Shown: one piece after another, positions 7,646 to 14,278 of the stretch
How positions within the stretch are numbered: position 1 is the first letter of the stretch
Layout of the letters: each line of letters starts with the position of its first letter
NCBI GenBank assembly: GCA_037444075.1
Contig: JBBIND010000005.1
Location: forward strand, 1 to 64,000
Length of the DNA: 64,000 bases
Source of the DNA: JBBIND01 sp037444075
GTDB lineage: Bacteria; Acidobacteriota; Terriglobia; Bryobacterales; Bryobacteraceae
Reading direction: 5' to 3'
Notes under the pieces: generated by a model
Database searches by the model: none
Told to the model about the DNA's origin: nothing
The model's input: only the letters and a program-made list of their open reading frames with translations
Position numbers and translations under genes: made by a program

Positions 7646-7723
7646 TGGTCGGGGCGAGTGGATTCGAACCACCGACCTCCTGGTCCCGAACCAGGCGCTC
7701 TAGCCAGGCTGAGCCACGCCCCG
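7646..7723 (-). tRNA. trnP(cgg): tRNA-Pro, anticodon CGG
   Basis: Reading the minus strand from 7723, the acceptor stem CGGGGCG pairs with CGCCCCG, the discriminator is A, and CCA is encoded (7648-7646). The anticodon arm is CCTGG-TTCGGGA-CCAGG, giving anticodon CGG, which reads the proline codon CCG. The T loop TTCGAAT and a normal D arm are present. It stands alone in the accessory stretch; no integrase or duplicated 3' end was noticed next to it. Confidence 0.95.
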
Positions 7724-7846
7724 ACATCTTCTAGTTTAATGAGTCACATCTGCCGAGGCAAGCGGCGGTCTGGTATCTGCTGCTCAACGCCCGGCGCCCG
7801 CTGGAAAAGACATCCGCACCCGCGCCGCTTGCGCGGTAGGGAGCTC

Positions 7847-8092
7847 TCAGAGTGGCGCTCTCAGTTGCGTGATCTCGAACTTCCGCGCGTCCAGCCCCTG
7901 CTCGGCCAGATGGCGCAGGCAATCTTCGACCGTTTCGCCAATCGCCCGGATACGCCGCAAGGGCAGGGTTTCCGGCGTGTACAATTCGAAGGCGGCCCAC
8001 TTGCCCGCCGCCGCCTCCCAGTCTTTCAGGCTGAAGCGCTCCGGTTCCCGTCCCGTCAGCCGCCTCCAATCGTTGCCCGCTGCAGTTCTCAT
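7847..8092 (-). CDS. Small protein of unknown function
   Basis: 81 residues from ATG 8092. Balanced composition with aromatic-rich segments (DWRRLTGREPERFSLKDWE, then WAAFELYTPETLPLRRI) and a C-terminal helix; looks like a genuine soluble protein but I do not recognise it. No ribosome site precedes the ATG; a TAGAAT box (8108-8103) ends ten bases upstream, so a leaderless or very short-leader message is possible. A longer frame to 8176 has an Arg/Cys-rich start that looks spurious. Confidence 0.55.
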   Translation of the reverse strand: MRTAAGNDWRRLTGREPERFSLKDWEAAAGKWAAFELYTPETLPLRRIRAIGETVEDCLRHLAEQGLDARKFEITQLRAPL

Positions 8093-8158
8093 TCGAATAT
8101 TGATTCTACAACTGCGCGGTTCGCGGCGGCATTGCCCAAAGCGGCAGAACCGGCTCCC

Positions 8159-8200
8159 GAAAAGAGAAGCAGCCACCGGACGCCTCCCAGTCCGGTGGCT
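8159..8200 (-). terminator. Rho-independent terminator candidate
   Basis: On the minus strand an 11-bp perfect stem (arms 8200-8190 and 8181-8171) with an 8-base loop is followed by a T-rich run (8167-8159). It sits 43 bases beyond the stop of the S8 peptidase remnant and was probably that gene's terminator. Confidence 0.65.
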
Positions 8201-8242
8201 GGTATTCAGAGTTGACGGGTTGCGGCTTTCCGCCGCGGGATG

Positions 8243-8574
8243 CTAGTTCTCGCCCTGCGTGAGCAGCTGCATGCTCTCCACGCCGTTCTTGTTGCTCAAG
8301 CCCCACAGCGCCGTCGTTCCCCACAACGCCGTGGCGTCCGTCACGCTGCGCACCTGCCCCGTGGCCGGGTCATCTTGTTCACGGTGTAGTTCTTGGCGAT
8401 GTTGCCGCCGGAAGCGCTCAGGGAAATCAGACGGTTGCCGGGCGCCACGATATCCGGCTTCACCACGTGATCGAAGAGGCTGGGGCCCTTGGCGCTGTAA
8501 CTGGCGATCTGGTCGTCTCCCCGTCCTAACGAACGCTTTACGAGCCGCACTCCTGGGTGCAAATCGCAGGCCAA
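8243..8574 (-). pseudogene. C-terminal remnant of an S8 (subtilisin-type) peptidase
   Basis: The first part reads DDQIASYSAKGPS then VVKPDIVAPGN, the conserved region around the catalytic Ser segment of subtilases. A missing base near 8381-8388 (ATGACCCG where ATGGACCCG is expected) shifts the frame. The second frame then continues DPATGQVRSVTDATALWG, TTALWG and a normal end at TAG 8243-8245. Upstream of DDQ the homology fades, so the catalytic Asp and His parts are absent. Both truncation and frameshift argue for a dead gene. Confidence 0.75.
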
Positions 8575-8608
8575 CTCGGAACGTAGCCGAATTGCCTATA
8601 AAATCCAT

Positions 8609-8975
8609 TACTTACGATTCCAGGACGGAAAGACTCCGCGGACGATTTGTCCAGACGACGGCCGGCAGCCGGACAAATTGTCAGCAAAGGGTCGAGCGGG
8701 GGCAAACTGCGCGGTCAGGGGAGCGGACCCGCTACGCGAGGACGCGACGGCCCTCAGTGCCGGGCAGTAGGACAGATGCAAAAGGCAGAGCGACCACATG
8801 AGGGCAAGCGGGAAAGCATTGCCCCATGCCGGGGCTGAGAGGCGCAGGCTGCGATGTGGAGCAAGCGAGGAGTCTCAGGTGAGCTGGCCCTCGGCGGCAG
8901 CCGCCTCACAACGCGTTGATTTCACAGGGCAACGTGGAGCAAGCGGCGGTAGCCGGAAGCACGCCCGTGGGCGCG
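8609..8975. other. Gene-free stretch
   Basis: About 370 bases with no supported gene. It contains an 8-bp inverted repeat, ATTTGTCC (8645-8652) and GGACAAAT (8671-8678), 18 bases apart, of unknown meaning. Confidence 0.4.
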
Positions 8976-10109
8976 TCAAAAACGCCTGATCTCTTCGGCC
9001 AGGGACGCCAGCCCTTTTTTGCGGTAAATCTCAGCCAGACGCTGCTCTTCAGGAGATGGCGGCAGGAGCGCCTCGAGGCGGGCTTCAGCCAGGGAACCGC
9101 GGGCAGGAATCCATAGGGAGCCGTCGTCAAACTCCGCCTGGCTGACATAAGCCGTCATGCCGCCCGCCAGAGGTTGCGGAAAACGCAGGGCATTGTCCGG
9201 CGCAATCCGCGCCTTTTGTCCGGGCGCCAAAGCGATGGAAGCTGGCACAGTGCCGGCAAAGAACTGCCTGCCCTGCACATCCCTGATGATCCAGCCCAAT
9301 TCGAGATGGCGCAGGGCGCGCCCGGAACGGTTGCGTACCTCCAGCACCGGCGCGGAAGCCAGGTTGCCCGCCACGCTGGAGGTGCCGCTCAGCGGCTCGA
9401 CGGGACAATCAGGGAAACGCACGAAAGCCAGCTGGACCGTCCTCGCCGGGTCCATGGCAGTGGTCCTCCCGCCCCTGGCCAGTTGCACGCCCGTGGGAGC
9501 CACATCTGCCTGGCGTGACAGCACCGCCAGCATTTCCTCACGCAGTCCCTCTTCGCCCCTTTGTTCCAGGACTTGCCTCAGGTGGCGCCTGTCCCGCCGC
9601 GCTTCCATCTCCCAGACCGTCATCGAGCGCCGCGAATTCAACTGGTTAGGGCCGTAGAAAGAGAGGTCGTCGAACAACACGCCATCCAGACGCACTTCCA
9701 CCAGCGGGCCGGCGCCACGGCCGAGGGGCCGCAGCAGCCGCAGGTCCACGCGCACGGAGAAAACCTCCGCCGGGCCGACGTTCAGGCTCGGAACCGTGAC
9801 ACCCGCCTTGCCTCCCGGCGCAACCTCCTGCGATTGGACCAGCAAGGAAACGCCGCGAATGCGCTGCTGGCTGGTGTTGCGCAAGGAGAGCGACGTATGG
9901 AGGTCAAGCATCAGCGCGCCGCCGCGCGGCGTGGTCCGGGATTCGCCCCAATCCGCGGCCACCAGAGTGATGGGCGATTCGGGGGGAAAATCTATCTTCA
10001 CCGAACTGCGGAAATCGATGCCACCCTGCTGCGCGAGCGCCGGAAACAGCCCGCAGGCGGCCGCGAGCGCCAGCCTCGCCAACCTACGGCGGTTAGTGTG
10101 CGTAAACAT
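8976..10109 (-). CDS. Secreted protein of unknown function linked to an ECF sigma/anti-sigma pair
   Basis: 377 residues. The N-terminus is a signal peptide: Arg-rich start, hydrophobic LARLALAAACGLFPALA and an AQ cleavage site near residue 27. The mature part is beta-rich and has no motif I recognise. The C-terminus ends in charged helices (PPSPEEQRLAEIYRKKGLASLAEEI). Its ATG lies inside the last 17 bases of the anti-sigma gene, so the three genes form one unit and this protein is a likely output or envelope partner of that system. Confidence 0.8.
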   Translation of the reverse strand: MFTHTNRRRLARLALAAACGLFPALAQQGGIDFRSSVKIDFPPESPITLVAADWGESRTTPRGGALMLDLHTSLSLRNTSQQRIRGVSLLVQSQEVAPGGKAGVTVPSLNVGPAEVFSVRVDLRLLRPLGRGAGPLVEVRLDGVLFDDLSFYGPNQLNSRRSMTVWEMEARRDRRHLRQVLEQRGEEGLREEMLAVLSRQADVAPTGVQLARGGRTTAMDPARTVQLAFVRFPDCPVEPLSGTSSVAGNLASAPVLEVRNRSGRALRHLELGWIIRDVQGRQFFAGTVPASIALAPGQKARIAPDNALRFPQPLAGGMTAYVSQAEFDDGSLWIPARGSLAEARLEALLPPSPEEQRLAEIYRKKGLASLAEEIRRF

Positions 10110-10644
10110 GATGAATTGTCACCTGTCCGGTTTCTGTGTCCACCCAGCGGGCGCGCATGGCTCCCTGCGCACCGACGGAAAGCAGAACCGTGCCGCTATC
10201 CGGATGCAGCAGCGTCAATCCCCGCCCATCCTCTACGACGCCGATGCCCGCCGGGGTGGCTTCGAGCACCCAACCCGCGGGAACCGCCGGCTCGGGACGC
10301 TGCAGGAGCCAGCCACAGAACACCACCACCACCACGGAGGCCACCGCCGCCACCGTGCGCCATGCCAGCCGGGCAGGGGGCGTCTCCACTTCGCCCACGC
10401 ATTCGCCCGCGGCCAACCCCAGCCTGATGTTCGCCTTCATCTCCGCTGCCAAACGGTCCCAGGAAACTCCCTGGGGGAAGTCTGCGCCGGCGTCCTCGAG
10501 CCACGTCCGCTCCGCGCTGAACTGCTCCACTTCCCGGCGACAGTACGCGCAAACACCAAGGTGACGCGCCATGCGGCGGCGCGCCCACCAGGAGAGGTCC
10601 CCGCCGGCATACAAAGCCAGATCTTCCAGCTTCGGGTGCGTCAT
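10093..10644 (-). CDS. Anti-sigma factor with zinc-finger (ZAS-like) domain
   Basis: 183 residues. A His/Cys cluster HLGVCAYCRREV near residues 28-38 is the anti-sigma zinc-finger (zf-HC2) signature. One transmembrane segment follows at about 95-113 (VAAVASVVVVVFCGWLL), leaving about 70 residues outside the cytoplasm as a possible sensor. It should bind and hold the sigma factor encoded just upstream; the two genes overlap by four bases. Confidence 0.88.
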   Translation of the reverse strand: MTHPKLEDLALYAGGDLSWWARRRMARHLGVCAYCRREVEQFSAERTWLEDAGADFPQGVSWDRLAAEMKANIRLGLAAGECVGEVETPPARLAWRTVAAVASVVVVVFCGWLLQRPEPAVPAGWVLEATPAGIGVVEDGRGLTLLHPDSGTVLLSVGAQGAMRARWVDTETGQVTIHHVYAH

Positions 10645-11177
10645 AGCTTTCTCCGTTGCAAGTACTTCCGGAACTTGATCCGGGCATTGGCGATGTGCGA
10701 ACGCACGGTCGCCTGCGTACAGTTCATGCGGGCCGCCACTTCCTCCGCCGGCAGGCCCTCAACATCCCTCAGCACAAGCGCCACGCGTTCCCTTTCGGAG
10801 AGCGATCGCAAACCTTCGTCCAACATGGCCCGCCGTTCAGACCGCAGGAGGATCTCCTCCGGGCTTTCGCTCGGGTTGGAGGCAGGCTCGGCGACATCGT
10901 CGAGGTCACAAACGCTCAGCCGGCCGCGGCGCCGCAAAAAATCAATGGCCGTGTTGGTGGCGATGCGGGAGAGCCAGTGTGCCGCCTTCTGCGGGTCCTT
11001 GAGCTGCTCACCCCGCTGCAAGGCCTTGATGAAGGCCTCCTGGGTGAGGTCCTGGGCTTCCTCCACGCTGCCCACCATGCGGTAGATTTGCACGAAGATC
11101 CGGCGCAAGTGCTCGGCCACGAACCGGTTTTGCCGGTCGGCAATCTCCTCCGCTACGGGCCGGTGAGCCTCGGTCAT
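10641..11177 (-). CDS. ECF-type RNA polymerase sigma factor
   Basis: 178 residues from ATG 11177, which follows GGAG at a five-base spacing; a longer frame to 11225 has no ribosome site. Region 2 includes GSVEEAQDLTQEAFIKAL and the DNA-melting segment, and region 4 ends with LRDVEGLPAEEVAARM and a helix-turn-helix (QATVRSHIANARIKFRKYL). Directs RNA polymerase to a stress regulon, normally including its own promoter. Operon with an anti-sigma factor and a secreted protein. It faces away from the thiolase gene across a 102-base gap. Confidence 0.92.
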   Translation of the reverse strand: MTEAHRPVAEEIADRQNRFVAEHLRRIFVQIYRMVGSVEEAQDLTQEAFIKALQRGEQLKDPQKAAHWLSRIATNTAIDFLRRRGRLSVCDLDDVAEPASNPSESPEEILLRSERRAMLDEGLRSLSERERVALVLRDVEGLPAEEVAARMNCTQATVRSHIANARIKFRKYLQRRKL

Positions 11178-11279
11178 GGGCGCTCCGAATCTCTGTGCGG
11201 CCGCGATCATCAACCTATAGAGCATGACGTCCGGCCGCGCGAAACGTGGAATAATAGTGACGGCTTTATCCTATTTACC

Positions 11280-12443
11280 ATGATGAGACCAGTCGCCGTC
11301 GTTGGGGTTGGAAAGACGGCCTTCGGGGTGTTCCCCGACCGCGACCTGCGCTCTCTGGCCGTCGAGGCCGGGCAGAAGTGCCTGGCGGACGCTCAGGCGC
11401 GGCCATCCCAAGTGGAGGCCTTTTTGCTCGGTAACTTCGCCGGACCCTCTTTCGTGGGCCAGAACCACCTGGCTCCCTATGTGGCTGCATCGATGGGCAT
11501 TACGGCCATTCCCGCCACGCGGCTGGAAGCCGCCTGTGCGTCCGGGGGCTCGGCCTTTTTTCACGCTGTTTCATGCGTAGCGGCAGGCCTTTACGACCTC
11601 GTGCTGGTGGTCGGCGTCGAGAAGATGACATCGCAACCCACGCCGCGTGTCGCGGAAATTCTGGCTTCGGCCGGCGATATGAGCGGGGAGATGCGCGCCG
11701 GAGGCACCTTTCCGGCGCTGTTCGCCATGATTGCCCGGCGGCATATGCACGTCTATGGCACCACGCGAGAGCAACTGGCCGCCGTCGCCGTCAAGAACCA
11801 CGCCAACGCCTGCCTGAACCCGGAAGCGCACATGCGCAAGAACATCACCGTGGAACAGGCGCTGGCCGGCAAACCCGTGGCCGACCCGCTGACGCTGTAC
11901 GATTGCTCCCTGGTGAGCGACGGCGCGGCCGCCGTGCTGCTGGCGCCGCTCGAAAAAGCCGGGGATTTCGCTTCAGCGCCAGTGCTGGTGAAGGGCATCG
12001 CGCAAACCTCCGATCATCTGGCGCTCGATCAGAAACGGGACATCACCACCTTTGAGGCGGTGCGGACCTCCGGCGAAAAGGCATACCGCATGGCAGGCGT
12101 GAGCCCCGGCGAAATCGAATTCGCCGAATTGCACGACTGTTTCACCATCGCAGAAGTCATGGCGAGCGAGGATTTGGGCTTTGTGCCCAAGGGAGAGGGC
12201 GGGCCGTTCGCCGCCGAAGGCCGCTCTGCGCGCGACGGCGAGAAACCGGTCAACCCGAGTGGAGGGCTTAAGGCCAAAGGCCATCCTGTGGGCGCTACGG
12301 GGACGGCGCAGATTTGCGAACTCGTCACGCAGATCCGCGGCCAGGCCGGTGAGAGGCAGTTGCGCCGCCATTCACTGGGGCTGGCGCAGAACCTGGGCGG
12401 CAGTGGAGCCACCAGCGTAGTGACTATTTTGAGTGCCGTATGA
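11280..12443 (+). CDS. Thiolase-family protein (SCP-x type acyl-CoA acyltransferase)
   Basis: 387 residues. Thiolase motifs are present: the acylated Cys in EAACASGGSAF (about residue 88), HDCFTIAE with the catalytic His, and GHPVGATGTAQ near the C-terminus. It belongs to the SCP-x-like branch that works with a small DUF35/OB partner, and such a partner overlaps its stop by four bases. The reaction is CoA-dependent cleavage or formation of a beta-keto acyl-CoA in the cytoplasm; substrate unknown. Two adjacent ATG codons (11280, 11283) are possible starts and neither has a ribosome site. Confidence 0.9.
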   Translation: MMRPVAVVGVGKTAFGVFPDRDLRSLAVEAGQKCLADAQARPSQVEAFLLGNFAGPSFVGQNHLAPYVAASMGITAIPATRLEAACASGGSAFFHAVSCVAAGLYDLVLVVGVEKMTSQPTPRVAEILASAGDMSGEMRAGGTFPALFAMIARRHMHVYGTTREQLAAVAVKNHANACLNPEAHMRKNITVEQALAGKPVADPLTLYDCSLVSDGAAAVLLAPLEKAGDFASAPVLVKGIAQTSDHLALDQKRDITTFEAVRTSGEKAYRMAGVSPGEIEFAELHDCFTIAEVMASEDLGFVPKGEGGPFAAEGRSARDGEKPVNPSGGLKAKGHPVGATGTAQICELVTQIRGQAGERQLRRHSLGLAQNLGGSGATSVVTILSAV

Positions 12444-12670
12444 GCGAAACCAAGAATGCCCCCACACCCGGCACAGTGTACACGGAGACCATTGTGCACT
12501 CGCCCCCGGAGGCGTATCTGAACGACGCTCCCTACCAACTCGCCATCGTGGAGTTGGAGGGCGGCGGCCGCCTGACGGTCCGCATTCTCGGCGACAAGGT
12601 CCAGATAGGCGACCCGGTTGAGTTCGCCGAGTACCGCAACGAGGTCCCCTACTACAGGAAATCCGCATGA
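12440..12670 (+). CDS. DUF35-type OB-fold protein lacking the zinc ribbon
   Basis: 76 residues with an OB-fold core: YQLAIVELEGGGRLTVRILG then IGDPVEFAEYRN and a PYYRKS end. DUF35 proteins normally have an N-terminal rubredoxin-like zinc ribbon with four Cys before the OB fold; this one has no Cys at all, so it is the OB part only. They bind SCP-x thiolases and are needed for their activity. ATGA overlaps on both sides bind it to the thiolase and aminotransferase genes. Confidence 0.82.
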   Translation: MSETKNAPTPGTVYTETIVHSPPEAYLNDAPYQLAIVELEGGGRLTVRILGDKVQIGDPVEFAEYRNEVPYYRKSA

Positions 12671-13833
12671 AATTAGCTGAGCGTATGAGCCGCATTGGCG
12701 TGGAGACCGCCTTTGAGGTTCTGGTCAAGGCGCGCCAACTGGAGGCACAGGGGCGCAGCATCATCCATCTGGAAATCGGAGAGCCGGATTACGACACTCC
12801 GGCCAATGTCAGGGAAGCCGCCAAGAAAGCACTGGATGAGGGCTGGACGCACTACGGCCCGACCCAGGGGTATCCGGAGCTCCGGGAGGCGGTGGCTGCT
12901 CACATAGGCGCCACACGCGGCATCCCGGCCGGACCGGAGCACGTCTCCATCGTGCCGGGCGGCAAGCCGATCATCTTCTTCCCGATGCTGGCACTGCTGG
13001 AGCCTGGCGACGAGGTCATTTATCCCAATCCGGGTTTCCCCATCTATGAATCGATGATTCGATTCCTGGGGGCCGTGCCGATTCCCATTCCGCTGCTGGA
13101 GGAACGCGGTTTTTCGTTCGATCTCGAGGTGCTGGAGCGCAGTCTCAGCGACCGGACCAGGATGCTGATCCTCAATTCGCCGCAGAACCCCACTGGCGGC
13201 GTCATCCCGCCCGGCGACATACGCACCATCGCCTCGCTGGTGCAGGACCGGGACCTGATGGTCCTCTCCGATGAGATCTACTCGCGCATTTACTACGGCG
13301 ACGAACCGCCCTTGTCCATTGCCAGTCTTCCCGGCATGCTCGAAAAGACCATCATCCTGGACGGTTTTTCGAAAATCTACGCAATGACGGGCTGGCGGCT
13401 CGGCTACGGCGTTATGCCGGAGTGGCTGGTGGATGCGGTCACCAAACTGATGGTCAACTCGAACTCCTGCACGGCAAGCTTCACGCAGCGAGCAGGCATC
13501 GAGGCGCTGAACGGTCCACAGGATGAATGTGCCCAGATGGTGGCGGAGTTCCGCCGCCGCCGCGACGCGTTCTGCGCCGCCCTGGACACCTTGCCAGGGT
13601 TCCGCTGCCGCCTGCCGGAGGGCGCATTCTATGCCTATCCCAACATCCAAGGCACCGGCCGGAGTTCGCGCGAGTTGGCTGATGCCTTGCTGTATGAAGC
13701 GGGCGTGGCGTGCCTGAGCGGGACGGCTTTCGGAGAATACGGAGAGGGTTATCTTCGCTTGAGCTACGCGAACTCGCTAGAGAACCTCCTGGAGGCTGTG
13801 GAGCGCATCCGCGCCTACCTGATCCGGGCCTGA
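12667..13833 (+). CDS. Pyridoxal-phosphate aminotransferase, class I/II (aspartate aminotransferase fold)
   Basis: 388 residues. Fold-type I motifs: YGPTQGYPELREAV, the NSPQNPTGG loop, DEIYSRIYY, and DGFSKIYAMTGWRLGY with the PLP Lys at about residue 236; the substrate Arg is in YLRLSYANS. Transfers amino groups between amino and 2-oxo acids; the substrate cannot be read from sequence. Last gene of a three-gene operon with thiolase and OB partner, which suggests a joint degradative or biosynthetic pathway, followed by a strong terminator. Confidence 0.92.
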   Translation: MKLAERMSRIGVETAFEVLVKARQLEAQGRSIIHLEIGEPDYDTPANVREAAKKALDEGWTHYGPTQGYPELREAVAAHIGATRGIPAGPEHVSIVPGGKPIIFFPMLALLEPGDEVIYPNPGFPIYESMIRFLGAVPIPIPLLEERGFSFDLEVLERSLSDRTRMLILNSPQNPTGGVIPPGDIRTIASLVQDRDLMVLSDEIYSRIYYGDEPPLSIASLPGMLEKTIILDGFSKIYAMTGWRLGYGVMPEWLVDAVTKLMVNSNSCTASFTQRAGIEALNGPQDECAQMVAEFRRRRDAFCAALDTLPGFRCRLPEGAFYAYPNIQGTGRSSRELADALLYEAGVACLSGTAFGEYGEGYLRLSYANSLENLLEAVERIRAYLIRA

Positions 13834-13840
13834 AAAAAAT

Positions 13841-13876
13841 AAAGGCTCCGTCTTCCGTAGAGGACGGAGCCTTTTT
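13841..13876. terminator. Bidirectional Rho-independent terminator
   Basis: Arms 13841-13852 and 13863-13874 form a 12-bp stem (core GGCTCCGTC/GACGGAGCC) around a ten-base loop. There is a T run on the plus side and an A run before the stem, so it can stop both the aminotransferase message and the convergent DUF465 message. Confidence 0.9.
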
Positions 13877-13901
13877 GAAGTCCTGCGGCGCACCTGACGG
13901 C

Positions 13902-14132
13902 TTAATTGGCGTGCGTCTGGTACTGGTGCATGATGGCCATCATCTGGTCTTTCGCGTGTAGCTTCAGCTTCTTCAGCTTCACTTCCTCCAACTGCTCCTG
14001 AGAGGAGAGGTGGTGGCGCGATTCCAGATCGGCTATCTGGCGCTCGTAATTGGAGTGTTCTTGCGCCAGGCGCCGGAATTCGTCATTCGTGGCTATCAGA
14101 TGCGCCTTCAGCTCTTCGGTAGTTCTCTGCAT
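13902..14132 (-). CDS. DUF465 (YdcH-like) small helical protein
   Basis: 76 residues from ATG 14132, placed ten bases after AGGAGG. Two-helix hairpin pattern with LIATNDEFRRLAQEHSNYE and QLEEVKLKKLKLHAKDQMMAIM, the DUF465 signature. Members are abundant small cytoplasmic proteins of unknown role. A longer frame to 14222 lacks a ribosome site. Single gene between a shared terminator and a short gap. Confidence 0.88.
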   Translation of the reverse strand: MQRTTEELKAHLIATNDEFRRLAQEHSNYERQIADLESRHHLSSQEQLEEVKLKKLKLHAKDQMMAIMHQYQTHAN

Positions 14133-14278
14133 TGACGGTGTGCCTCCTAATGAAATGAGGTCACCGCGCCGAGTCAATCGTGGGGTCTTAGAGGCTCGGT
14201 GGGTGATCGAAACTGAGTTCATCTCTTCTCAGCGGGCGGGCCGCTCACCGATCGGGCTGTCCCGCCACTAGCACCTTA

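Noticed and set aside
7646..7723. tRNA-Pro as an integration site
   Set aside because: No integrase gene or duplicated 3' tRNA end was seen within the accessory stretch.
8821..8880. GGGGCTGAGAGG resembling the TPP riboswitch CTGAGA segment
   Set aside because: The other conserved TPP element (CCTGATCTGGATAATGCC-type) is absent and no thiamine gene follows.
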